A stretch of DNA of 64,000 nt from Sphingobacterium sp. UT-1RO-CII-1. Lineage in GTDB: Bacteria; Bacteroidota; Bacteroidia; Sphingobacteriales; Sphingobacteriaceae. Position numbers and translations under genes: made by a program. How positions within the stretch are numbered: position 1 is the stretch's first letter; the number at the start of each line of letters is the position of its first letter. The stretch spans positions 82,275 through 146,274 of the forward strand of contig NZ_JAPPVJ010000009.1 of NCBI RefSeq assembly GCF_026711005.1. Reading direction: 5' to 3'. A model generated the notes under the pieces. The model made no database searches, was not told where the DNA came from, and was given only the letters and a program-made list of their open reading frames with translations. This document shows positions 55,800-64,000 of the stretch, piece after piece.

Positions 55800-58700
55800 A
55801 TGGCAGAGGTTAAATTTAAGTTCATTGGTGATGATAGTGACTTGCGTAAAAGGCTTGCAAACCTTGCTCGCCTGCAGGCTGAAATGACTGAAAAGTTCAA
55901 TGTCAACTTAAATAAAAGTGTAAGTAATGGTATTGCTAAATCAATGCGTGACACTGCCAAAGAAGCTGTAAATGCTGCGAGAGAGGTTGATATACTGAAT
56001 AAGACCGCTTCTGATAAGGCTATTACAGCTGCGAAGTTAGATCAAATGGAAGCTTTTAAACAGGCCAGACTTGCGATTGAAGCTGAAAGAAGAGAGAGTC
56101 AACGTTTAAAGAATGAATATGATGCTGGGAGGATATCCCTACAGAAGTTCAAAGAAGAACAGTATAAATTAAATGCTGAGCGCAAGGAGCAGGCAAGAAT
56201 TGAGCGAGAGCTTAAGAAATATTTAGCCGAAAATAGCGAGTACGGCAAATTAGCTAAAGCCCTTAACACGGTGAGGAAAGAAGCTAAAGAGGTCCTTGCT
56301 GAAATGTTTCGTCTTGAACGTGCTGGATACAAGAATAGTGTGGGATATGCTGCTTTAGAGCAGAAATCAAAAGATCTTGTTAAGCAAACAAATATCCTCG
56401 ATACAGGAATTAAGAAGATCGATGCCTCTCTAGGTCAGCATCAAAGAAATGTCGGTAATTACTCAGATGCTCTTGAGCTTATTAGCCCTCAGATTAGCCA
56501 AATAAATCAACGGTTAGCAATTTTTGGAACGTCGCTAGATCAACTATCTAGTAAGTCCGGTGGTATAAAGGAGCTAGGTTCTGCGTTTTTATCAGTAGGT
56601 AAGAATATTGTAAGCTTCGCTCTTTCTCCGATTGGGCTGTTGGTTACTGCCTTGGTTGGCTTGTTTATGCTATTCAAGAACAATAGGCAGACTGTCGCAA
56701 ATTTCAATAGTGGGCTTCGTGATATATCTAAAACAACAGATATTGTAGGTAAAGACTTGCGCTCATTAGGCGGATCTATAGTGGATTTGTCTATGAAACT
56801 TAAAGTTGTTGATGCGACAAAGCTAACCGAATACGCCGCAATCGCTGGTCAATTAGGTGTGAAAGGCCGGGCTGATATATTAGCCTTCACAGAAGCTTTA
56901 GCGATGCTTGAAACTGCTTCTGATATCCGTGGGGAGGATGGGGGAAAAGAAATTGCTCGTATGCTTACCCTTGTTGATGGTGGCGTTCAGAACGTAAAGG
57001 CTTTTGGCGATGAGATCGTTAACCTAGGAAATAACTTCGCTGCATCTGAAAAAGAAATACTTGGTAATGCTGAGGCTATATCGCAAAACGTTGGACTGTA
57101 TAGAATCGGTAGGCAAGAGGTTCTTGGATACGCTACTGCTACGAAATCTCTAGGTATAGAGGCCGAGGTTGTAGGTTCTACATTTCAAAAAACGTTAGGG
57201 CTCTTTGAAAAGTCAATTCGCTCTGGTAAAGGTGTTGCGGATATTCTTAAAGTTGTTGGTGGCTCGGCTGCTGATTTACAGGCTAGGTTTAAAACTGACG
57301 CTAGTGGAGTTTTCCAAGATTATATTAAAGGGCTGAATGATATACATAAGGCTGGCGGTAGTGTTCAAGCTCAGATGGAGCGTAACGGCATTATGGATAT
57401 TCGTCAACGACGGGTTATTGGTACACTTGCGGCAGGATATGACACGCTATCTCGTGCTATGGACACTGTTAAAAATGCGAACGGTGCGATGCAGGAAGAG
57501 TTTGAAAATGGGGCGGGTAAGCTTGTAGAGCAGTCTAAGCGAATGGGTATTGCGTGGGATAATTTTGTTTTAAGTATAGAGGATGGGGAGGGCGTAATTG
57601 GACGTTCTGTAGTAGCTATAATAGGCTTCTTCGCTGATTTACTTGATCAAATAAATAAAACATTTAACCCTACATCTTCTCAAGAGTTTTGGACAAGAAT
57701 GAATCCTTTTGGAAATCAAACTGCAGATAAAATTCGTGAGATCAACAAAGCCATGACGGAGGCTGAAAGTGTTGTTAAACGTGTGTCTGATTTTGATTTT
57801 AATAATTCTTCTCAACATGAACTAAACGACGTTTTTAGTGAGACAACATCTATAATCGAGAACTTATCAGAAACTTACAAGCGGTACAAAAAAGATGTAA
57901 ATGAGGGTGTTTTAACCGATGCAGGGAAGAATAATTTAAAAGATTTTGAAGATACTTTAAATTTTCTACGAATTAAGCAGGCTAACTTTTTAAGATTTGG
58001 AGCTAAAGCAGTAGGTGGTAATACTATTACGAATGTAAAAACAGAGGAAGACGAAGAGCTAGACGAAAAAGCAAAAAGAGCAGCTGAAAGAGCCGCAGAA
58101 CAAGCAAGGCAAGCTGTTGAGCGTCAAAGAGCTTTGCAGCTATCTATAGATCAAATAAATGAACAGGTTACTCGTAGCAACTTAAGTCGTGATGAACAGG
58201 AATTAGTTAGCGTAAAAGATAAGTATAAGAAAATTCGTGAAGAGGTGCGGAAGTTTTATGCTGACCCTAAAAACAAAGGCCTAAGAGTTGATGAGGGAGG
58301 GTTGTCTGCAAGTGAGAAGTTTGAGACTTCAGAAGCTGAGCGGAGAATATTAAATAAGGCGATACTCGCAGATATAGAAGAAAAAAGAAGCCTTTATGCG
58401 CAATTTGAGCAATATAAGTTAGAGTTAGGTTTAGCAAAAGCGGAAGAACTTATGCGGGGCCAACTAGATATAACAAAGAGCTATCTACAAGTGATTGAGG
58501 AAGAGTTCGGGAAATCAATTGTTGTTGACCCTACTGAAATGACAGCTGCTCAAAGAGAGCTATATGAAGCGGTAGCTAAGTTGGATTTAGAAGCAAAACA
58601 AGACGCAAAGAAGAAAGAGGAACGGCAATACGCTGATATATTAAAACTAATGGAGACTTATGCTGATAAGCGTTTAAGACTCATTAGTGATTTTGAAGAA

Positions 58701-60371
58701 AAGCGTAATAAAATTGTCGATTCTGCTACTGCCGAACAATTAAAAGCATTTGATGAAAAACATGTAGAAGAGCTTAATGCTCTTGATGATGCGAATATCC
58801 AAAAGCTTCAAGTTTATAAAAACTTATTTGAGGGTATTGAAAAGCTTTCAGACGCATCTTCTCGAAAGGTTATTGCTGACGCTAAAGCAAGACTACTGTC
58901 TGAAAAAGATATGTCTCCTGAGCTTCGCAAACAAATCATAGAAGCATTACGGAGTGCTGAAGAATCCCTGGATAATAGACTTTACGATAGAACTTCTAAA
59001 GTAGCGGAAGAGTTCAGCAGGATGGCCGGTTACATTAATAATGTTAATCAGGAGCTTGGGGATATGTTGAGTTTAGTTTCCAACGTATTAAAAGCTAGTG
59101 TTGACGTGGGAACAGGCTTTAAGGAGCTAACCAAGAACTTGAACAATTACCAAAAGAACAAAACGGATGGCGGAGGTGGTATACTTGGAGAAATATCCGC
59201 TATTGCTGGCGTGGCAGGATCTGCAGGGAAAATAGTCAGTGCAGTAACTTCTGTTGTTAGTGGGGTTCTTACAATAGGTAAGCGCACAAAAGAAATGAAC
59301 CGTCAAGCTAGAGCTGAGGTACAGAAGTTTTACGATGAAGCGATTCGCGGAGAAATGGAATACCAAGCATTACTTCGTCAGCGTGAAATTGATACAGTAG
59401 CACGTGGTAAATCTTCTTACAATGCAATTATAGCGCAGCTTGATGCTCTTAAAAAACAGTCTCCTGAAATTGAAAAATCTTACAACAAGATATTTTCTGC
59501 ATTGCAGAGTGAGGAGTATATCGATGATAAAGGGTATAAGCACGGGACGTGGTTTAGAAAAGCCAAGACGTGGGATATCATGGCATCTCTTCAAGGTGCT
59601 GATTACGATAGACTCGAAAAGCTATACAGTGAAGGTAGACTGAAAGATAAGGCTAAGGCAGATTTTGAAGCGTTGCGGGCATTGCGTGATGAGCTTGAAA
59701 AGCTTGGATTATCCTTAGAAGACTTGCAAGCGGATATGAACCGTTTGTTGACGGGCACGGATGCCGCTGCTTTAGCTTCGGGGTTACACGATCTATTAGA
59801 AAATGGTGTGACAAACGCCGCTCTTAATGCGGGGAAAAGCTTTCAAGATATTATGCGCAACGCTATTAAAGCAACCTTTCAAGCGAAATATTTACAAGAC
59901 GCTATGACGCCTTTCTATAACGAACTCGCCGCTATGATGGAGGCGGGCACTCCTACTGAAAAGCAAATTGACGCACTACGTGAAAAATATGAATCAATTG
60001 CTGAAAAAGCTGCTAAAGAGTGGGAGAACATCGAAAAGATCACAGGGCAAGACTTATCTGATAAAACGAGCAAACAAGGAGAGTTGGCAAAAGGGATTGC
60101 AGGGATAACCGAATCGGCACCTGGTCGAATTGAAGCTGAATTTGGAGGATTACGCTTGGCACAGTTGGAACTACTGCAAGTTAGCAAAATTAATCATGCT
60201 GACTATCTGCGAATCTCTAGCGACAAATTAGGGCAATTAATAGCTATCCAAAACAACACATTCAGGACAGCTAACAATACCGATAGACTGGAAAATATTG
60301 AAACTGCTATCGTGCAATTAAACAATAAGATTACTAATACAGATGCTATAAGGAGGGGCGCAGGGTTTTAA
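55800..60371 (+). CDS. Tail tape measure protein
   Basis: 1523 residues. The N-terminal third is coiled-coil and ends in a hydrophobic segment ('SPIGLLVTALVGLFMLFKN', about residue 275-293). It is followed by the TP901-type tape measure core ('GKDLRSLGGSIVDLSMKL', 'AIAGQLGVKGRADI', 'SQNVGLYRIGRQEVLGYATA' in parts). Long coiled coils continue to a second Gly-rich hydrophobic region near residue 1150. It sets the tail length (a tail of well over 200 nm by the usual 0.15 nm per residue rule) and exits during DNA ejection. It lies downstream of the accessory region and is the first gene of the last rightward block. Confidence 0.93.
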   Translation: MAEVKFKFIGDDSDLRKRLANLARLQAEMTEKFNVNLNKSVSNGIAKSMRDTAKEAVNAAREVDILNKTASDKAITAAKLDQMEAFKQARLAIEAERRESQRLKNEYDAGRISLQKFKEEQYKLNAERKEQARIERELKKYLAENSEYGKLAKALNTVRKEAKEVLAEMFRLERAGYKNSVGYAALEQKSKDLVKQTNILDTGIKKIDASLGQHQRNVGNYSDALELISPQISQINQRLAIFGTSLDQLSSKSGGIKELGSAFLSVGKNIVSFALSPIGLLVTALVGLFMLFKNNRQTVANFNSGLRDISKTTDIVGKDLRSLGGSIVDLSMKLKVVDATKLTEYAAIAGQLGVKGRADILAFTEALAMLETASDIRGEDGGKEIARMLTLVDGGVQNVKAFGDEIVNLGNNFAASEKEILGNAEAISQNVGLYRIGRQEVLGYATATKSLGIEAEVVGSTFQKTLGLFEKSIRSGKGVADILKVVGGSAADLQARFKTDASGVFQDYIKGLNDIHKAGGSVQAQMERNGIMDIRQRRVIGTLAAGYDTLSRAMDTVKNANGAMQEEFENGAGKLVEQSKRMGIAWDNFVLSIEDGEGVIGRSVVAIIGFFADLLDQINKTFNPTSSQEFWTRMNPFGNQTADKIREINKAMTEAESVVKRVSDFDFNNSSQHELNDVFSETTSIIENLSETYKRYKKDVNEGVLTDAGKNNLKDFEDTLNFLRIKQANFLRFGAKAVGGNTITNVKTEEDEELDEKAKRAAERAAEQARQAVERQRALQLSIDQINEQVTRSNLSRDEQELVSVKDKYKKIREEVRKFYADPKNKGLRVDEGGLSASEKFETSEAERRILNKAILADIEEKRSLYAQFEQYKLELGLAKAEELMRGQLDITKSYLQVIEEEFGKSIVVDPTEMTAAQRELYEAVAKLDLEAKQDAKKKEERQYADILKLMETYADKRLRLISDFEEKRNKIVDSATAEQLKAFDEKHVEELNALDDANIQKLQVYKNLFEGIEKLSDASSRKVIADAKARLLSEKDMSPELRKQIIEALRSAEESLDNRLYDRTSKVAEEFSRMAGYINNVNQELGDMLSLVSNVLKASVDVGTGFKELTKNLNNYQKNKTDGGGGILGEISAIAGVAGSAGKIVSAVTSVVSGVLTIGKRTKEMNRQARAEVQKFYDEAIRGEMEYQALLRQREIDTVARGKSSYNAIIAQLDALKKQSPEIEKSYNKIFSALQSEEYIDDKGYKHGTWFRKAKTWDIMASLQGADYDRLEKLYSEGRLKDKAKADFEALRALRDELEKLGLSLEDLQADMNRLLTGTDAAALASGLHDLLENGVTNAALNAGKSFQDIMRNAIKATFQAKYLQDAMTPFYNELAAMMEAGTPTEKQIDALREKYESIAEKAAKEWENIEKITGQDLSDKTSKQGELAKGIAGITESAPGRIEAEFGGLRLAQLELLQVSKINHADYLRISSDKLGQLIAIQNNTFRTANNTDRLENIETAIVQLNNKITNTDAIRRGAGF

Positions 60372-60791
60372 ATGAGCGCATATAGAATAAATGGGATAGA
60401 TCCTGAATTACAATACGGATTGATTGTTGAAAAAGGCGTTGATGCCGAAATTTTGGCGATGCCTGCACTAAAAGACAGTGGCTTAGATATCGATTTTGTT
60501 GAGGAAAACGGAACAGACCGCTACCATGGTTCACGAAAATTTGAAAGTAAGAGGTATCAGGTGCAATGTTGTATAAAAGCAGAAAGTGCAGCTGCGTTGA
60601 TGGTTAAATACAATGCGCTGGAGCAGTTTTTACTAAATACAGCTGTATTCAATTTTGATGATGTGATAAAGAACAGGCGATGGAAAGTCTTTTACAAGCG
60701 TATGGAGATTATTGATAAGGGAATTTCGTGGATTCGTTTTCGATTAGAATTGATTGATGACTATCCAACCGATTTATTCACAATTAGCTAG
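60372..60791 (+). CDS. Distal tail protein-like
   Basis: A 139-residue protein starting directly after the tape measure stop. The beta-rich sequence with 'RYHGSRKFESKRYQVQCCIKAE' (in two parts) and 'WIRFRLELIDDYP' and the position between tape measure and hub fit a Dit-type tail-tip ring protein. Confidence 0.65.
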   Translation: MSAYRINGIDPELQYGLIVEKGVDAEILAMPALKDSGLDIDFVEENGTDRYHGSRKFESKRYQVQCCIKAESAAALMVKYNALEQFLLNTAVFNFDDVIKNRRWKVFYKRMEIIDKGISWIRFRLELIDDYPTDLFTIS

Positions 60792-60803
60792 GAGGCCAAA
60801 GGG

Positions 60804-63800
60804 ATGATATACGAGATTAAAAGAGGTAATACAGTTGTATGGAGGGGTAAGGCGATTGGTGCACAGTATAGAAAGATAATGCAAGAAGATCGTGTTGAAG
60901 TAGAAATTAATTCACCCTCAACACTTGCCTTTAAAAAAGGGGACTCTATTGTCGTTTATGGCCGTACTTATAAAATAAACAGGCCTACTAATATTACAAG
61001 GAAGAATACTCAGGTTGGATATGCTTATAATATCGAATTTGAAGCTTTGTATTACGATCTAGGTAAATGGGGCTTATTCACTTTAGACAAAAATAATAAC
61101 CTCACTGAACGCAATGTGTACTTAATGAGCGACGCTAAGACTTTACTTGGTCTTGCTTTACAGAATGCAAACAGGGCTTCCAGCGGCTGGAGTCTAGGAG
61201 TAATTGACGATACAGAAGTATTTCAATGGTCTTTTAGTTCTGCGAAAATTCTTAGTGCATTGCAAGAGGTCGCAGACAAGACAGGACTTGAATTATGGTT
61301 TGATGACAAAACCATAAATCTTACCCGTAGGCAGCCGAATACAGGATTAAAGCTTGAATACGGCAAAGGTAATGAGCTTTATGAGTTGTATCGCACACGT
61401 CGTGAAAATCCTGTAGTAACACATCTTTACATTACTGGTGGTTCTAGAAATATTCCTAATAATTATGGATATTCTAACATACAGCCAACAGGCGGCAACC
61501 CTCTTGTAAATCCTAATTATTCTAATGGGGATGATATAGTAGAAGATTTTCATGTTTATGATAATATCTACCCTCGTCTGCACGCTTCAGTAACATCTGT
61601 TGTTTCGGAGAATGTTATTCGATCGTCCGATATTGATTTTGATTTAAATGATCATTTGCTTGATAATGGCCTTCCTGCTCAAATTGTTTTCACAAGCGGA
61701 CAGCTTGTAGGCTTCACTTTTACCATCTCTGAAAACGGTTATAATCACGCCACAAGGCAAGTGACATTTAATAAAATAGTCGATGATCCCGCTTATCCTG
61801 ACGGTGTACCTTCGAATTTATTAAAGCCTGCTGTTGGCGATAGTTTTGTTTTCTTACAAATTGATATGCCTCAGGTATATGTTACAGGGTCTGAAAATAA
61901 AGTGCTTGATATTGGTAATTCTTACTTTGCTGATAATGGAATAGAGCAATATAACTGGTCATGCAAGCCAATTCCTAGATTCTTGTTAGAACAGGAGGTT
62001 GAACTTATACTGGGTGGTATTGTCAACTTAAAAGCTACCGATATTGGCTATAACGGTAACATCCGGATCGATAGTTATGTTCGAGACCTACAAAAGGCAC
62101 ATCGTTATGAGTTCACCCTAAGCAATATTATCGGAATATCAGAATTTGCAAGAGAGCGCAACAAAAGCGATAAACTTGCTGATACGGTTACTAGAAATTT
62201 AGGCGACGGTGGTCTTCAAATAAATACAACATACGCCGAAAAAGCAGGTTATGCCGAAAGAGCCGGCCGTGCTGATATCGCTACTCATGCTGCAACAGCT
62301 GATACGGCTGGACATGCGAATACTGCAGACTTAGCTACTCACTCCCTTACAGCAAATCACGCAAATACTTCTGACTTAGCGACACGTGCTTTAAGAGCAG
62401 ATCTATCGGATAATTCTATTTTGTGGAACGGGTTAGCGCAACCTAATTATTTAACGCAGCCTGTCCGTCCTTTGGATAGCCCAAAATTTGAAGGCATAGG
62501 TTCACAAAGTTATGTGAGCGGATGGGCAGGTCATGGGTATGCTCTAAAAAAGGATGCTAATGGAAACTATGTATTAGAAATTGACGATCTCTTTGTAAGA
62601 GGTGAAGCGAACTTTTACTCTTTAGTTGTTAATGAATTAAAGGGGACAAACGGTGCTGTAGTTGTTTCGGACGGTATTAAAATAACAGGGGCTACAAAAA
62701 CTGGCGCTAATTACAATTGCACTATTGATACTGATGGAGGTAAGATAGTAGTGCCTTTCAAAGTTGGCGATGTTTTAAAGTGTCAAGTTTGGAATGGTAA
62801 AGGTGTTAAATATTTGGTCGCTAGGGTATTGACTGTTGTTACAGGGAGTTTTACGATTTCTATTTTAGACGGGTCTAGCATTCCTGCTGAGGGTGACGAA
62901 TTAGTGCGCATAGATAGCTTTACAGATAATAATCGTAAAGGGGTGATTTACATTACTGCAAGTGATTCAGGTGCGCCTTTTATCGATACAGTTTATGGCA
63001 TGTGGACGGACAGAGCGAACAGCGTACGCACCCGTATGGGTAATCTTGCAGGGATTGTAAGCCCTATTTTCGGTACACTAGCAGATTTCGGTTTTTATGG
63101 AAAACGAGCATACTTAGAAGAAGCGCATGTACACGGTACTCTTATAGCAACATCGGGTAGCAATGTCTATAACAAATCCGAAACACAAGCAGAAATTAGC
63201 AACGCTGAGGGGCGTATTAACCTACAGGTAACTAATAAGATAGATGCTATTCAGATTGGGGGGAGGAATTTATTGTTAAACTCTGAGCTATTAAAACGAC
63301 CATTAGGATGGAGTAGTGGACAGCAAACGGATATTGAACATGGAGTTGTAACTATACGAAATAATGCAAGTGTCAGAGCGTCCGTTTTTTTTATAGTAGC
63401 AGACCGTGAATTCACTCTTAAATCAGGAGATGTATATATTATAGGATTTTGGTATTCCTTATCCAGTGCTGCTACATCATATGTAGCATTAAACACAGCA
63501 TCATCTTCAGCAAGTAATCAGCAGGTCATTTCCTACAGCGCTAACTATTTTATCGGAGATAATACTTGGAGGTATGTAGAAATATCCTTTACTAAAGATT
63601 CATTTGCAAACCACACTGGGTTATCTATAGGTTTTCAAGCAAATGCACCCGATGGCTCTGTGAGTATGAGTATAAAAGAGCCTAAGCTTATTCAGGGTAC
63701 TAAAATGGATGGGTTTTCCGTTGCCCCCGAAGACGTTGCTGCGGACATAAACGCCGTTCAATCATCTGTCACGAACCTTGCTGTTACAGTAGATTCTAAC

Positions 63801-64000
63801 ACACAGTCCATCACATCTAAAGCAGAGCGTACAGAAGTTAATGCGTTAGGAAATAGAGTAAGTACTGCTGAGGAAAAGATTACACCTGATGCAATTAACT
63901 TCACTGTTAAAGCTCAGGTCGACAGTAAGAGTACAGGTCGAATGATTTATCGAGACCCGAGTTTCGAAAGTGGACTAAACAGCGTCAAGGTATATAATAA
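60804..64000 (+). CDS. Tail hub/fibre protein, 5' part (runs off the window)
   Basis: The frame opens at ATG 60804, preceded by the Shine-Dalgarno-like AGGAGG, and stays open to the window end (about 1065 residues visible). The first 400 residues look like a baseplate hub / tail-associated protein ('GYAYNIEFEALYYDLGKW', 'FQWSFSSAKILSALQEVAD'). Residues about 480-540 are an Ala/Thr/His-rich repeat ('TADTAGHANTADLATHS'), typical of tail-fibre shafts. A further section (residue 810 on) with 'LYWN'-like carbohydrate-binding-module strands ('GGRNLLLNSELL') suggests a receptor-binding region. The true end is outside the window. Confidence 0.8.
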   Translation, partial: MIYEIKRGNTVVWRGKAIGAQYRKIMQEDRVEVEINSPSTLAFKKGDSIVVYGRTYKINRPTNITRKNTQVGYAYNIEFEALYYDLGKWGLFTLDKNNNLTERNVYLMSDAKTLLGLALQNANRASSGWSLGVIDDTEVFQWSFSSAKILSALQEVADKTGLELWFDDKTINLTRRQPNTGLKLEYGKGNELYELYRTRRENPVVTHLYITGGSRNIPNNYGYSNIQPTGGNPLVNPNYSNGDDIVEDFHVYDNIYPRLHASVTSVVSENVIRSSDIDFDLNDHLLDNGLPAQIVFTSGQLVGFTFTISENGYNHATRQVTFNKIVDDPAYPDGVPSNLLKPAVGDSFVFLQIDMPQVYVTGSENKVLDIGNSYFADNGIEQYNWSCKPIPRFLLEQEVELILGGIVNLKATDIGYNGNIRIDSYVRDLQKAHRYEFTLSNIIGISEFARERNKSDKLADTVTRNLGDGGLQINTTYAEKAGYAERAGRADIATHAATADTAGHANTADLATHSLTANHANTSDLATRALRADLSDNSILWNGLAQPNYLTQPVRPLDSPKFEGIGSQSYVSGWAGHGYALKKDANGNYVLEIDDLFVRGEANFYSLVVNELKGTNGAVVVSDGIKITGATKTGANYNCTIDTDGGKIVVPFKVGDVLKCQVWNGKGVKYLVARVLTVVTGSFTISILDGSSIPAEGDELVRIDSFTDNNRKGVIYITASDSGAPFIDTVYGMWTDRANSVRTRMGNLAGIVSPIFGTLADFGFYGKRAYLEEAHVHGTLIATSGSNVYNKSETQAEISNAEGRINLQVTNKIDAIQIGGRNLLLNSELLKRPLGWSSGQQTDIEHGVVTIRNNASVRASVFFIVADREFTLKSGDVYIIGFWYSLSSAATSYVALNTASSSASNQQVISYSANYFIGDNTWRYVEISFTKDSFANHTGLSIGFQANAPDGSVSMSIKEPKLIQGTKMDGFSVAPEDVAADINAVQSSVTNLAVTVDSNTQSITSKAERTEVNALGNRVSTAEEKITPDAINFTVKAQVDSKSTGRMIYRDPSFESGLNSVKVYN

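Larger units (their letters stand above)
26351..64000. mobile_element. Prophage, left part (right end outside window)
   Basis: From the integrase at 26505 onward the genes are phage-like in content, order and dense rightward packing: integrase, repressor, recombination, replication, terminase, portal, capsid, tail, tape measure, tail hub. A dsDNA tailed phage with a long tail is implied by the tape measure protein of 1523 residues, and the lack of sheath genes suggests a siphovirus. The left boundary must fall within 26351-26504; the exact attachment core cannot be read without the right end. Confidence 0.93.

Noticed and set aside
26351..64000. CRISPR array
   Set aside because: No regularly spaced direct repeats of 24-40 bp were seen anywhere in the window.

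Overview
The window comes from an AT-rich Bacteroidota chromosome, most likely a Sphingobacterium- or Pedobacter-like member of the Sphingobacteriaceae. Supporting signs are -7 promoter boxes of the TAnnTTTG type, a PCMD lipoprotein paired with a PorT-like beta-barrel, DUF4230, DUF5690 and DUF3307 families, and few Shine-Dalgarno sequences in the host part. No database search was possible, so family names are recognised from sequence motifs only.

Host part (1-26350). From left to right: the 3' end of a SatD-family gene with its DUF3307 partner; a ChaA-type cation/proton antiporter; a Tat-exported phosphocholine-type phospholipase C; a lipoprotein and outer-membrane barrel pair; a small secreted protein; a complete leftward thiamine operon (thiS, thiC, thiE-like, thiE, thiG, thiH, thiF) behind a TPP riboswitch with a legible promoter and a likely translational expression platform; an S9 dipeptidyl peptidase; a small membrane protein; threonine aldolase; a BCCT transporter divergent from a DUF5690 transporter and FAD amine oxidoreductase pair; a DUF4230 protein; and an ABC-F ATPase. 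Strong inverted repeats act as terminators at most convergent or terminal junctions.

Prophage (from between 26351 and 26504 to beyond 64000). A tyrosine integrase is followed by a leftward lysogeny pair (XRE protein, S24-type repressor) facing a rightward early operon across an operator/promoter region. Then come a recombination block (LuxR-HTH protein, small ORFs, SbcC-like ATPase, a tiny Cys protein, RecT, an MBL-fold putative nuclease, an NA37-type nucleoid protein), replication genes (DUF4373-type protein, DnaB), small and large terminase, portal, a two-gene insert (a thymidylate-synthase-fold protein and a C39-like protein), the head and tail operon, a leftward accessory region, tape measure, distal tail protein and a tail hub/fibre protein cut by the window end. 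The right attachment site is not in view.

What stands out. (i) A non-coding leftward locus of about 1.45 kb (54224-55740) has its own phage-type promoter and a strong terminator. It contains tRNA-Met(CAU), tRNA-Glu(UUC), a tRNA-like element and a run of long-range helices joined by nearly identical A-rich linkers. It resembles the ornate large phage RNAs of the GOLLD/ROOL kind, but I cannot match it to either. (ii) A roughly 100-nt RNA (36166-36266) has two hairpins with complementary loops and a terminator. (iii) These two RNA loci and the gene at 39622 share a 16-17 bp promoter element overlapping the -33 box, which implies a phage regulon. (iv) A divergent thymidylate synthase homologue carries the Asn-to-Asp change that marks dCMP-specific members, hinting at modified cytosine in the phage DNA.
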